From Bifidobacterium sp. ESL0769 (GTDB lineage: Bacteria > Actinomycetota > Actinomycetes > Actinomycetales > Bifidobacteriaceae), in NCBI RefSeq assembly GCF_029395495.1, contig NZ_CP113918.1:620001-684000 (forward strand): 64,000 nucleotides of DNA, given 5' to 3'. The notes beneath the pieces were generated by a model that worked only from the letters and a program-made list of their open reading frames with translations, was not told the origin of the DNA and did not search any database. Of the stretch, positions 8,791 to 17,620 are shown piece by piece; position 1 is the first letter of the stretch; every line of letters starts with the position of its first letter. A program made the position numbers and the translations under genes.

Positions 8791-9537
8791 ATGATACAAA
8801 ACGTTGAAGCGCCATTGGTGGCGCAGCATATTTCCTATCGGTACGTCGGCGGGGTCCAGGTGCTCCAAGACGTGTCGCTGGTGGGCGAAACTGGTTCGTG
8901 GACGGCGGTGATGGGGCCGTCCGGTGCCGGCAAATCGACATTTCTTTACTGCTGCGCCGGTTTGCTCAAGCCGGAAAGTGGCGAGGTGACCGTTGCCGGC
9001 CACGCCTTGGAGCGGATGAACGAACGCGACCTGACCCGTCTGCGTCGTGACCATATCGGCTTTGTCTTCCAGGATTACAACCTTGTTCCAGCGTTCACCT
9101 GCCTGCAGAACGTCATGCTTTCCGATCTTTTCGGCGGACCGAAAATCGAAACGAAAGCCGCTGTGAGCGCGTTAGCTGATGTAGGGCTTGCCGGCTACGA
9201 AAACAAGTATCCTGCGGATATGTCCGGCGGGCAGCGGCAGCGTGTCTCGATCGCGCGTGCGCTCGCCTCGCGTCCACAAGTTCTCTTCGCCGACGAACCG
9301 ACCGGAGCGCTCGATACCAAAAGCTCACGCACGGTGATGGGCCTGTTTCACACGGTCGCCATGCGTGGCACCACGATTCTGATGGTCACGCACGATCCCA
9401 ACGTCGCCGCCTGTGCCGACCGCGTGATATTCCTGGTCGACGGCCGCGTCCATTCCACCTGTTCTGGTGAGTCCGCCGCCAATATCGCGGGCCGACTTGC
9501 TTTGATGAGCGATGGGCGGGTTGATGAAAATGAGTGA
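8791..9537 (+). CDS. ABC transporter ATP-binding protein (MacB/BceA type)
   Basis: This is the ATPase subunit of an FtsX-type exporter. It has Walker A GPSGAGKST, Q-loop VFQDYNLVPAFT, signature MSGGQRQRVSIARAL and Walker B VLFADEPTGALD, followed by the H-loop VTHDP. At 248 residues it has the usual length for the LolD/MacB/BceA group. Ribosome-binding site AAGGAG lies 7 bases before ATG 8791. It overlaps the permease gene that follows. Such pairs in Gram-positives often act in antimicrobial-peptide resistance or envelope stress. The shared promoter element with the PspC locus supports this role here, as inference. Confidence 0.93.
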   Translation: MIQNVEAPLVAQHISYRYVGGVQVLQDVSLVGETGSWTAVMGPSGAGKSTFLYCCAGLLKPESGEVTVAGHALERMNERDLTRLRRDHIGFVFQDYNLVPAFTCLQNVMLSDLFGGPKIETKAAVSALADVGLAGYENKYPADMSGGQRQRVSIARALASRPQVLFADEPTGALDTKSSRTVMGLFHTVAMRGTTILMVTHDPNVAACADRVIFLVDGRVHSTCSGESAANIAGRLALMSDGRVDENE

Positions 9538-11707
9538 CTTCAGAATGGTTCCCGCTATGTCTCAACCCTCTGGATATCCCACGCTGAAAACCGCAAAGGA
9601 CTTTGCGAATGTGCAATCCGGCGCGCCCATGATTTCCAATGCAAATTCGATGATACATGCTGGTTCAATGTCAGGTGCAAACCCTGCCAAACCTCTACCT
9701 CACCGCGTTCGCAGACCTTCGCAATTCTCGCTCGTTCGCTCGCTGCTGCACGAGCACCGCACTTCATATGCTGTGACGTGTCTGGCGGTGTTGCTGGCCT
9801 CGGCGCTGAGCTGCGCGTGGGTTGAGCTGGGGCTGGCGATGGGTGCCCGCGACGGCTCGCCGGACTTGCGCACCATGACCCACTACGAACGCGGCAGCAG
9901 CATCGGATTGTACTCGATGGGCGCAGTGGTTTGCGAGATCGCGGGCGGCGCTTGCATATTGGTCACCTTGCTGTTGGTGCTCTCTTCGGTCGGCTTCCTC
10001 ATCGAGGCCCGCCGCCGTGAATACGCCATGATGCGGCTTTCCGGCGCCTCTCCTCGCCGTATCCGCCTGATGGCGCTTGTCGAATTCGCTGTGCCGTGTG
10101 GACTTGCCGATCTCCTTGGCTGTCTGCTCGGATTGCCGCTCGTCGGTACGCTCGGTATCGCCGTCGCCCGCGCGATGGATATCAACGATAACGCATTTGC
10201 GCCACGCCTGCGCTTCGGTGGAAAAGCAGTGACGTTTTGCTTGGTATTGCTGGCTTGCGTCATTGGTGTGTGGTTCGCCGCGCATCGCATTTCGTCTGTG
10301 AGCCCGCTTTCGGCCTTGACTCAGGAGACCAAAGAATCGAAATCCGTGGGAATCGTGCGTGTCGTGGCGGCGGTATTGGTGGCCGTGTTAGCCGTGTGCT
10401 TCTGCGTTGCTCCATTTCTGGGTATGGATACTTCTATCAGGACCTCTCTGCTTACGGTATTCGCGTTGGTGGCGTTGTATCTGTTTGCCCCGGTATGTCT
10501 TCCGCCGCTGGCTTCGCTTTTGGGGCGGGTCGCCCAGCTGTGTTCGCGTGGTTCGGGGTTGCTGGCTCGCCAACGTGCTGGAAAACAGACGCGCAGCACG
10601 GTGGCCATCGGTCTGCCGGTCATTCTTGTCGTATTCATCGTCATGGCTTTCACGATGATGTCTCAGTCCGGATCCAAGGAAGGTCTGATGACCCAATTCC
10701 AGCCGATGCGTGCGGATGTGATCGTGCAGACGGCATCGCGTATTCCGGCGGGCAAAATCGGCGATGCGCTGCGCAACCAGAAAGACGACATCGCCAGCTC
10801 GGTGATCTATCACAGCGAGGACTGGGCCGGATTCGATGATCACCCTGTGACGGTGACTACAGCCAGCGCGAGCGACGTCAGGACGGCCGGATCGAACGCC
10901 CCGAAATTCGTCAAAGGCTCGCTGTCGGCTCTTGGACCTCACAAAGTGGCTGTCAACACGGAAAGGCTTGCACCTTCCGGTGATTATCATCTTGGACAGA
11001 ACGTCACGTTTTATGGGAAAGCCGACCACGCCTACAAGGCGAAAATTGTGGCGGTTATTGAGGCGCCGAAAGGTCTTGGCTCCAACGCCGCCATGGATTT
11101 CTTTGCGCTCGAAGGCGGTTTTGATAACCATGGCGTTAGGGATGACGGTCGTTTTGCTCCGATTAAGCTGCGCGATGGCATCTCGGCCGGCACTTTTGCC
11201 ACGCGGGTCGCGCAGCGAATGGGTCTCGCTGAGGCGCGGCATGCCGACAAAACCAACAGCTCAGGGGCGATGATTCTCACCAAGCCTGAATACATCGATT
11301 ACTTTGTCAAAGACCGCCTGTCGCAGCAGCACGGGTTGGCCATCGTCATCGTCGGCGGGGCGGCGCTGGCCGCGATCTTCCTTATTCAATCGTGCGCCAT
11401 CGTCATCACGGAGCGACGTGGTGAGAATCGCCGCTTGCGTCAGCTTGGCGTCTCGCACGGCTCGGTCGTGGTCGCTGCGATATGGGAATCGGTGCTGGAT
11501 GTGCTCTCGGCCTCCGTCTTGGCCGCCGTCGGCCTCGCCATCATCTTCGCCGAGTTGGCCGTGCAATACGCCCGTGAAGGCATCTCTCCGTGGGGCGTCC
11601 CCATTCCACTGGGCACGTTCTTCGGCATGGTCGTCATCATTCTTGCCGTCGCGGTGCTTACGTCGGTTCTCTGCACGCTCAGGGATTCCACAAGTGCGGA
11701 AGGCTGA
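9524..11707 (+). CDS. FtsX-family ABC transporter permease
   Basis: The product of about 727 residues is the membrane partner of the preceding ATPase. After a hydrophilic N-terminal tail of about 85 residues come about seven membrane segments in the first half (for example CLAVLLASALSCAWV and VILVVFIVMAFTMM). A large extracytoplasmic domain of about 200 residues follows, then three more segments with the FtsX signature region TERRGENRRLRQLGVSHGSV. The 10-segment layout resembles BceB-type permeases. Start choices 9512, 9524 and 9530 are all in frame; 9524 follows a GGGCGGG run and overlaps the ATPase gene by 14 bases. Confidence 0.88.
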   Translation: MKMSDFRMVPAMSQPSGYPTLKTAKDFANVQSGAPMISNANSMIHAGSMSGANPAKPLPHRVRRPSQFSLVRSLLHEHRTSYAVTCLAVLLASALSCAWVELGLAMGARDGSPDLRTMTHYERGSSIGLYSMGAVVCEIAGGACILVTLLLVLSSVGFLIEARRREYAMMRLSGASPRRIRLMALVEFAVPCGLADLLGCLLGLPLVGTLGIAVARAMDINDNAFAPRLRFGGKAVTFCLVLLACVIGVWFAAHRISSVSPLSALTQETKESKSVGIVRVVAAVLVAVLAVCFCVAPFLGMDTSIRTSLLTVFALVALYLFAPVCLPPLASLLGRVAQLCSRGSGLLARQRAGKQTRSTVAIGLPVILVVFIVMAFTMMSQSGSKEGLMTQFQPMRADVIVQTASRIPAGKIGDALRNQKDDIASSVIYHSEDWAGFDDHPVTVTTASASDVRTAGSNAPKFVKGSLSALGPHKVAVNTERLAPSGDYHLGQNVTFYGKADHAYKAKIVAVIEAPKGLGSNAAMDFFALEGGFDNHGVRDDGRFAPIKLRDGISAGTFATRVAQRMGLAEARHADKTNSSGAMILTKPEYIDYFVKDRLSQQHGLAIVIVGGAALAAIFLIQSCAIVITERRGENRRLRQLGVSHGSVVVAAIWESVLDVLSASVLAAVGLAIIFAELAVQYAREGISPWGVPIPLGTFFGMVVIILAVAVLTSVLCTLRDSTSAEG

Positions 11708-11715
11708 TGGATCCG

Positions 11716-13140
11716 CTATCTTCCTTTGGAGACGCCCAGCGCATCTAGTGCGTCACGCAGGGACGAGACCTCTACGATTTCCAAGCCCTTGATGGCTTTG
11801 ATACCACGACGGCCGCGATGGGTGGGGACTACGGCGCGGGTGAAGCCCAGGCGCGCGGCTTCGTTCAGGCGGTGGGAAAGTTGGGGGACGGGGCGCACTT
11901 GGCCGGTGAGCGAAATCTCACCTATCGCGCAAGTGGTGCGGGCGATGGGTTTGCTGGTGGCGGCGCTCGCTAATGCGGCCACGATGGCGAGATCGCAGGC
12001 CGGCTCCTTGGCCAGCCCGCCCGCAATGGTCGAAACGTAAAGGTCATTCGCCAAAAGGTTCACGCGGCTGTGGCGGTAAAGCACCGCCGAAAGCATGGCC
12101 AGTCTATTGGAATCAATGCCGTTTGTATTACGTCTTGGTGTAGGCAGAACGGATTTCGTGACGAGCGCCTGCACTTCAATCGGCAGGCTGCGATGGCCGT
12201 CGAGTGTGAACGTGACACAGGTGCCTTCGACCGGTGCGTCCTCGGTGGAAAGGAACAGTCCGGACGGATCGTTGACCTCTTCGATGCCTTCGCCGCTCAT
12301 GTCGAAACAACCCACTTCGTCGGTCGGGCCGAAACGGTTCTTAGCCGCGTGCAGCAGGCGCAGCGCTGTCTGCGAATCGCCCTCGAACTGGCAGACCACA
12401 TCCACCAGGTGTTCGAGCGTACGCGGGCCGGCGATAGAGCCGTCCTTGGTGACGTGGCCGACCAGCATCACCGGAATATCAAGCGTTTTCGCGGTGTCGA
12501 TAAGCGCGCTGGCCACCTCGCGCACCTGCGTGGAGCCGCCGGAGATGCCATCGACATCCTGCGAGACGATGGTCTGCGCCGAATCGACGATGGCGAGACT
12601 CGGCTTCTCCTGCTCGATCAGGCCGAGCACTGTGGCGAGGTCGGTGGTTGAGGCCAGCAGCAGATTGCTTTCCATAGCATTGATGCGAGAGGCGCGCATA
12701 CGCACCTGCGCCTGCGATTCCTCGCCGGAGATATAGAGGACTGATTTCTTGGGATTGTTCCGTGCTGCATTGCCGGCGGTCTCAAGCAGCAGCGTCGACT
12801 TGCCGATGCCCGGTTCGCCGGCGACCAGGACTACCGACCCCGGTACGATGCCGCCGCCCAAAACGCGGTCGAACTCGCCGAAGCCGGTCGGGATTCTCGT
12901 CACGCCTTCGGTCGAGATTTCCGTAATCGGCTTGGCTGCGGCGCTGCCAACCATGATGGCGGAACTGGCCTTCGTGCGCGAGGTGCGTCCGGGCGCGGCG
13001 GTACGTGATGCGGCGGCGGGCCGTGCCTCATGGAATTCCTCGATGGTGCCCCACGCACCGCATTCGGGGCAGCGCCCGTACCATTTCACGCCGTTCCAAC
13101 CGCACTCCGAGCAGACGTACTGTGTCGCAATCTTTGCCAT
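11716..13140 (-). CDS. radA: DNA repair protein RadA
   Basis: RadA (Sms) is a RecA-like helicase/branch-migration factor in recombinational repair. The N-terminal zinc finger has Cys at 10, 13, 24 and 27 (CSECGWNGVKWYGRCPECG). The RecA core shows GEPGIGKST (Walker A, about residues 104-112) and the RadA-specific KNRFG motif. A Lon-protease-like C-terminal domain follows, with EPACDLAIVAALAS and TGQVRPVPQLSHRLNEAARLG. The start is taken at ATG 13140, giving 474 residues in line with the family; an in-frame upstream start at 13176 would add 12 atypical residues. No clear Shine-Dalgarno is seen. Confidence 0.95.
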   Translation of the reverse strand: MAKIATQYVCSECGWNGVKWYGRCPECGAWGTIEEFHEARPAAASRTAAPGRTSRTKASSAIMVGSAAAKPITEISTEGVTRIPTGFGEFDRVLGGGIVPGSVVLVAGEPGIGKSTLLLETAGNAARNNPKKSVLYISGEESQAQVRMRASRINAMESNLLLASTTDLATVLGLIEQEKPSLAIVDSAQTIVSQDVDGISGGSTQVREVASALIDTAKTLDIPVMLVGHVTKDGSIAGPRTLEHLVDVVCQFEGDSQTALRLLHAAKNRFGPTDEVGCFDMSGEGIEEVNDPSGLFLSTEDAPVEGTCVTFTLDGHRSLPIEVQALVTKSVLPTPRRNTNGIDSNRLAMLSAVLYRHSRVNLLANDLYVSTIAGGLAKEPACDLAIVAALASAATSKPIARTTCAIGEISLTGQVRPVPQLSHRLNEAARLGFTRAVVPTHRGRRGIKAIKGLEIVEVSSLRDALDALGVSKGR

Positions 13141-13314
13141 GATGCCGACGCTAGCCAATTTCGGCGACAAGAGCAAGTTCCTTCAAGGTTGTTGGCTCAA
13201 GTTATTCGACGCGATAAACGTGCCTTGTCTAGTGCCAAATCGTTGTAATTCAAACGAAACGCGACGACTCGTCCCGTTGTGTTAGCGTCAGTACGATGTG
13301 AAATAATTGCGGCT

Positions 13315-13932
13315 ATGTCGACTCAACAAAGAAATTCTTCTCATGGCAAATTGATTGCGGTCGTGGTCGCGGCTGCGTTGGTCATTGTTCTTGCTTTGCT
13401 TTCCGCCTTTGTGTGGCCAGGCTGGGCGATGAATAGGTCAGCCAGTGAAGAACAGAAGCAGCAGCAGACGACGTCCACCAAGCCGGAACCCACCACGCCG
13501 AGTATCAAGGCTAAGGAGCTGCCGCAGGATGCCACGCCGTTGCTGAAAGCGATGCCCGACAGCGTTCTCAATTTCGCCCGTACGGAAGCCGCTCCGAGCG
13601 CCAACTGGACTTCGGCCTCACCTCTGGAGGAATACACGCTCACCTATTCGACAGGGGCTATTCCCAAGGACGTCACGCTTGTTGTGGCGCAATGGTCGGG
13701 CAGCGACAGCGCGAAAACACAATATGACACGCTGACGGGTGCGCTCAAGGGCACGGATGTGGCCAGTGGTGATGTCAAGGTTTCCGGCAATTCCACCGGT
13801 AAATACGTGGTCAAGTCGAACGGCGACAAGGGTAAGACGGCTACGGCGGTCTGGCAGAATGATACCGTGGTCTTCCAAGCTACGGGCTCCAAGGAATCGA
13901 TTCAACGGTTCTATTCGAAATTCCCGTTCTAG
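13315..13932 (+). CDS. Membrane-anchored or lipoprotein-like protein of unknown function
   Basis: The 205-residue product has a short basic N-terminus and one membrane segment (LIAVVVAAALVIVLALLSAFVW, about residues 10-32). A Gln/Thr/Pro-rich linker of about 40 residues and a soluble domain of about 130 residues follow, presumably outside the cell. I recognise no catalytic motif. The start ATG 13315 is chosen because translation from the upstream in-frame codon at 13279 would put unusual residues before the basic N-terminus. It is divergent from radA. Similar anchored proteins of unknown role are common in bifidobacteria. Confidence 0.7.
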   Translation: MSTQQRNSSHGKLIAVVVAAALVIVLALLSAFVWPGWAMNRSASEEQKQQQTTSTKPEPTTPSIKAKELPQDATPLLKAMPDSVLNFARTEAAPSANWTSASPLEEYTLTYSTGAIPKDVTLVVAQWSGSDSAKTQYDTLTGALKGTDVASGDVKVSGNSTGKYVVKSNGDKGKTATAVWQNDTVVFQATGSKESIQRFYSKFPF

Positions 13933-14093
13933 TTCGGCTTTTTGAAGTGGTTGCGCGGAATAGTTCTTTGTGATGTGTTCGTTGAACGATTTTGGCTCGG
14001 TTGCCGGAAATCGGGAACATGGCGTTTTAAGTCGGCAAGAGCGAGTAAGATAAGTCAAGTTGCAAACTTACAGTCAAGGATTGGAGGCTTCAG

Positions 14094-14183
14094 ATGGGTT
14101 CTGTCATCAAGAAGCGCCGCAAGCGGATGAGCAAGAAGAAGCACCGCAAACTGCTGCGTAAGACTCGTCATCAGCGCAAGTAG
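14094..14183 (+). CDS. Small ribosomal peptide bS22 (AURKAIP1/COX24-like)
   Basis: This is a 29-codon gene. The product starts [19 protein letters not shown] and ends RKTRHQRK, and is almost entirely basic. This matches the actinobacterial AURKAIP1/COX24-domain peptide seen in mycobacterial 30S structures as bS22, which is buried in the 16S rRNA near the decoding centre. TTGGAGG at 14081-14087 is a strong ribosome-binding site 6 bases before the ATG, and a hairpin terminator follows at 14200. It stands alone, as usual for this gene. Confidence 0.93.
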   Translation: MGSVIKKRRKRMSKKKHRKLLRKTRHQRK

Positions 14184-14199
14184 TAATAAAGCTTTTCAT

Positions 14200-14240
14200 A
14201 AGAAGGTTCGGGGCCGTTCGGCTCCGGGCCTTCTTGTTTT
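14200..14240 (+). terminator. Rho-independent terminator after bS22 gene
   Basis: AAGAAGG (14200-14206) pairs with CCTTCTT (14229-14235) with a GC-rich inner stem, followed by GTTTTGT. It terminates the small bS22 transcript. Confidence 0.8.
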
Positions 14241-14408
14241 GTCGTTGCTGATATATCTTTATCGATATTTTGTTCTGATCAATAGCCTCTATAACCCGTT
14301 GGTCTTCTCTATTCGCAGATTTGAGACTTGCTTCGGATATGATACGAACGGTATGCAAACCGAAGCGGAAAGTGGAATATGTGGCAAAGCGCGTGATACT
14401 GCTGTCAT

Positions 14409-14437
14409 GTAGCGTAAAACGCTGGCATATTGGTCTG
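14409..14437 (+). promoter_or_regulatory. Element shared by tpx and lysS upstream regions
   Basis: GTAGC followed 8 bases later by CTGGCATATTGGTCTG (14422-14437) recurs at 47661-47688 upstream of lysS. The 16-mer is identical in both and the GTAGC spacing differs by one base. It lies about 20 bp before the tpx start, so it may be promoter sequence (CATATT as a -10). Significance is uncertain. Confidence 0.35.
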
Positions 14438-14457
14438 TTTCGTGAAACCATGAGGGT

Positions 14458-14964
14458 ATGGCACAAATAACTTTGGGTGGCGTGGCCACCAATACCGTAG
14501 GAAATCTCCCTGCCGTCGGCTCCAAGGCCCCGGCTTTCACGCTTGCTGACGGTGATTTGAACGATTTCGATTCGTCCAAATTCGCAGGCAAAAAGGTCGT
14601 CATCAACATCTTCCCGTCCGTCGACACGGATGTCTGCTCGATGTCGGTGCGCAAGTTCAACCAGATAGCCGACGAGCTCGAAGACACCATCGTGGTCTGC
14701 GTTTCCAAGGATCTGCCGTTTGCGCAGGGCCGTTTCTGCGGTGCGGAAGGCATCAAGAACGTCGTCACCGGCTCAGCATTTCGTTCCTCGTTCGGCGAGG
14801 ATTACGGCGTGACCATCGTCGACGGCGGCATGCGCGGCCTGCTTTCGCGCGCTGTCGTGGTGGTAGATCGTGACGGCAATGTTGCATATACGCAGCAGAT
14901 TCCTGAAATCGGCACCGAGCCGGATTATGATGCCGCGCGCAAGGCGGTTGAGGCGCTGAAATAA
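14458..14964 (+). CDS. tpx: Thiol peroxidase (atypical 2-Cys peroxiredoxin)
   Basis: Tpx reduces hydrogen peroxide and alkyl hydroperoxides using thioredoxin. The 168-residue product has the family motif FPSVDTDVCSMSVRKFN with peroxidatic Cys60, and resolving Cys94 in GRFCGAEG. VVDRDGNVAYTQ and the C-terminal YDAARKAVEAL are also typical. GAGGG directly before ATG 14458 is a close ribosome-binding site. It is a single-gene unit. In catalase-poor anaerobes such as bifidobacteria this is one of few peroxide defences (established for the group). Confidence 0.96.
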   Translation: MAQITLGGVATNTVGNLPAVGSKAPAFTLADGDLNDFDSSKFAGKKVVINIFPSVDTDVCSMSVRKFNQIADELEDTIVVCVSKDLPFAQGRFCGAEGIKNVVTGSAFRSSFGEDYGVTIVDGGMRGLLSRAVVVVDRDGNVAYTQQIPEIGTEPDYDAARKAVEALK

Positions 14965-15020
14965 GCGAAACTGCCGGTTGCTTTAAGAATCCGGAGCCTG
15001 AAGAAAGTTGACTAGCAGAA

Positions 15021-15180
15021 GATTTGCGACGCTGGGAAGCCAATAAGCGTCGCAAATCTCCTGTTTTCGTTTATTGGGGGAAGATTTGCGACGCGATATG
15101 ACCGGTTAGCGTCGTAAATCTTCGGTTTACACGGGTTAATAGAAGATTTGCGACGCTGAGTGTTTTCAAGCGCTGTATTC
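15021..15180. repeat. Tandem array of GATTTGCGACGC palindromes, period about 62 bp
   Basis: GATTTGCGACGC occurs at 15021, 15083 and 15144. In the first two units an inverted copy starts exactly 26 bp later (GCGTCGCAAATC at 15047, GCGTCGTAAATC at 15109), giving 12-bp stems with 14-nt loops. The third unit has only a degenerate partner at 15170. The array lies in the 396-bp tpx-rpiA gap, which holds no gene I can support. Confidence 0.7.
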
Positions 15181-15360
15181 ATCACATACTCCTTATCAGA
15201 TGAAGTCAATCCCAGCTAATCAGCAGAATATAAAACCGGCACACATTGTAGATTAAGCAATTGCGTGCCGGTTTTGTTTGTTGGCAGAAGCCAGTCATGT
15301 CCTGCTGGATCTGGCCGAAATCGTCTGAACCCAGCCGAATCAATCAGATGTGAGCTGCAA

Positions 15361-16059
15361 TCAGTTCTCCGAAACCGTGAGAATGCGCGGGCCGTTGGGG
15401 TTGCCGACGATGACCTTGTCCACGCGGTTCAGGAAGAGGCCGTGCTCCACCACGCCGACGGTGTTGATGAGGTCTTCGGCGAGATCTTCCGGGTGATCGA
15501 TGCGCCCCAGGTGCAGGTCGACGACGTAGTTGTTTTCATCGGTGCGTACTTCGGTGCCGTCGGCGTTCTTGCGCAGGACCGGCTTGTAGCCCTTGGCCTC
15601 GAACTTCTTGATGACGTGGCCGGCGCCGAAGGGGATGACCTCGACGGGCAGCGGGAACTTGCCGATGGTGTCGACCACCTTGGAGGCGTCAACGATCCAG
15701 ATGTTGTAATTGGAGTTCTCGTTGACGATCTTTTCCCAGAGCAGGGCCGCGCCGCCGCCCTTGATGCCGTTGAAGTTCTTGTCCACTTCGTCGGCGCCGT
15801 CGATGGCGAGGTCGATGTGGTCCACGTCGTCGATGTCGACGATCTTGATGCCGTAGCCCTCGGCTTGCTTGGCGGTGCGGCGCGAAGTCGTCACGCCGGT
15901 GAACTTGAGGCCTTCCTCTTGCGTGCGGCGGCCGAGCTCGTCCACTAGGAAACGCACGGTCGAGCCGGTGCCGAGGCCCGCGATCATGCCATCCTTGATG
16001 AACTTGGCACCTTCGATGCCTGCAGCCTTTTTCAACGCGTCTTGTTCGTTCTTATCCAT
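15361..16059 (-). CDS. rpiA: Ribose-5-phosphate isomerase A
   Basis: RpiA interconverts ribose 5-phosphate and ribulose 5-phosphate, feeding the bifid shunt and nucleotide synthesis. The 232-residue product shows the substrate-binding [15 protein letters not shown], then [15 protein letters not shown], the catalytic [14 protein letters not shown] and [13 protein letters not shown]. Length is standard. AAAGGAG lies 7 bases before ATG 16059. A perfect palindrome about 35 bp upstream (16093-16108) may be its operator. Confidence 0.97.
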   Translation of the reverse strand: MDKNEQDALKKAAGIEGAKFIKDGMIAGLGTGSTVRFLVDELGRRTQEEGLKFTGVTTSRRTAKQAEGYGIKIVDIDDVDHIDLAIDGADEVDKNFNGIKGGGAALLWEKIVNENSNYNIWIVDASKVVDTIGKFPLPVEVIPFGAGHVIKKFEAKGYKPVLRKNADGTEVRTDENNYVVDLHLGRIDHPEDLAEDLINTVGVVEHGLFLNRVDKVIVGNPNGPRILTVSEN

Positions 16060-16092
16060 TCGTACTCCTTTAAAGGTCTTGCTTCGTCATAT

Positions 16093-16108
16093 AGTGACGA
16101 GCGTCACT
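16093..16108. promoter_or_regulatory. Perfect palindrome in the rpiA promoter region
   Basis: AGTGACGAGCGTCACT is a perfect palindrome (7-bp arms, two-base centre) 33 bp upstream of rpiA. On the rpiA strand it is followed immediately by ATATGA, a possible -10. A dimeric repressor site is a reasonable reading; the regulator is not identifiable. Confidence 0.45.
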
Positions 16109-16165
16109 TTCCATAGTATCGGTGTTCCAATACTTTTGTTGTTGTTCAGGTTTTGTCTGTTTTTG

Positions 16166-17578
16166 TCAATTTTTGTGATTGTTATTGGCAATGAGGAATG
16201 GCGCATTGTTCAGCAGAATCATGCCGTCTCCGGCCACATACCCGTCGATGGCAATTACTCCTCGGATATGGCGCGGCCGGCCGTTATAGGTCGGGCTGGT
16301 CTGTGGCGCGGGGGAGAAGCGCAACGTTCCGTTCACGCTCAGTCCGCTTTTGAGATATGGCGGTGCCTGATTTGTCTTTGGCTCAGGCTTCGTGTGTTGC
16401 GTGGCATCAACGTCTGTTGCGGTTTCGTCGGTATCGCCATTATCGGCTTCGTTAGATTCGTTGATATCAGCGTCGGCGTCATCAGATTCGTCGCCGGATA
16501 TGTCGGCATTATCGATTTTGTCGTTATCGTCGACGAAATCGCTGTTGTCATCGTTTTTTGAAGGCTTGTTCGCTTGGTCAGATTTATCGAGTGTATCTGG
16601 CTTATTATCGGCCGCTGGCAATTCTGTTTCGGTGGCGGCAGCGTCGCTTCTGTCGGCAGGAATGGTGACGTCGTCACCTACCGGTGATGCGCTGAAATCA
16701 GGCTGAGAACGCACGGTACGGCCAATGCCGTGAGCCTTGTCTTCGTTGACCTCGTCCTGATTATTCACCTCTGAAGACTCGTCGTTTTCGACTGCACGAT
16801 GATGCGCGACTATTGGCTTATGTGGACTGAAATCATATTCAGGCACGCCCTCAGGCTCCGCAAGTCGTTCGGCAAGCGTTGGCTTGTGGGGCATTGGAAC
16901 GTCGGCTTGATTGGCAGCGTTTCCACTATCTTCGAAATCGTCGTCGTTGTCGTTACTGGATTCCGCGCCGCGCCCGAGATGATATTGTTCCTCGGTGATT
17001 TTGCCGTCGATGAGCATTTTCGCGTCGGCCGGGATATCCACGCCTTTGGCGTACGGCGAGGCGAGTAGCGACTGCCAGCCTTCCAGCGGCAGATAGCCGT
17101 CCTTCACTCCGCTGCGTGCATCGCCGGAGTAGGTGTGGGCGAGGTCGTCGACCTTCTCATTGCCCGGGTTGCCGTTGTGTCCCTTGACCCAGACGAACTT
17201 CACCGGTCCTTCGCGTTTGCTGATTTCCGCATCGATGGCTTTGATGAGCGGTGCATTCTTCACCGGCTTTTTCTGCGAGTTCTTCCAGCCGTTCTTCTTC
17301 CAGCCTTTGACCCAGTTGGTCGAGCAGTTGATGGCGTACTGCGAGTCGGTTTCGATGGTCAGCGGCTCAGCCCCGCGATGGGCACGCAGCGCCTCGAGCA
17401 CCGCGCACAGCTCGCCGATCTGGTTGGTGCCGTTGGTGGCGCCGCCCGCGTCGCTGTCCCCGTCGTGCTGATGCCCATTCGTCCTCGCAGCGTTCGCCGC
17501 ATGATCGGCCCAAGCCCAACCCATGGGCCCGTTGGGGTTGCCGAGTGCGCTGCCGTCCGTAGAAACCGTAATAGTCAT
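16166..17578 (-). CDS. rnhA: Ribonuclease HI with long acidic C-terminal extension
   Basis: RNase HI cleaves the RNA strand of RNA/DNA hybrids. The catalytic domain occupies about residues 1-150: Asp8 (STDGSALGNPNGP), Glu56 (NQIGELCAVLEAL), Asp78 (ETDSQYAI), and His134 and Asp144/145 (VWVKGHNGNPGNEKVDDLA). A short conserved-looking region follows (YLPLEGWQSLLASPYAKGVDIP). About 250 residues of Asp/Asn/Ser/Glu-rich low-complexity sequence come next, and then a small C-terminal module rich in hydrophobics (SGLSVNGTLRFSP, RHIRGVIAIDGYV). At 470 residues it is roughly three times a typical RNase HI. ATG 17578 begins the family N-terminus. Confidence 0.88.
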   Translation of the reverse strand: MTITVSTDGSALGNPNGPMGWAWADHAANAARTNGHQHDGDSDAGGATNGTNQIGELCAVLEALRAHRGAEPLTIETDSQYAINCSTNWVKGWKKNGWKNSQKKPVKNAPLIKAIDAEISKREGPVKFVWVKGHNGNPGNEKVDDLAHTYSGDARSGVKDGYLPLEGWQSLLASPYAKGVDIPADAKMLIDGKITEEQYHLGRGAESSNDNDDDFEDSGNAANQADVPMPHKPTLAERLAEPEGVPEYDFSPHKPIVAHHRAVENDESSEVNNQDEVNEDKAHGIGRTVRSQPDFSASPVGDDVTIPADRSDAAATETELPAADNKPDTLDKSDQANKPSKNDDNSDFVDDNDKIDNADISGDESDDADADINESNEADNGDTDETATDVDATQHTKPEPKTNQAPPYLKSGLSVNGTLRFSPAPQTSPTYNGRPRHIRGVIAIDGYVAGDGMILLNNAPFLIANNNHKN

Positions 17579-17620
17579 GATTACCAGCCTACGTTTTGCC
17601 GGCGAAATTGCAGCAGATAA

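Noticed and set aside
15021..15180. Regular repeats as a CRISPR array
   Set aside because: The repeats are short palindromes with the same internal loop length, spacers are not unique in the CRISPR sense, only three units exist and no cas gene is near.
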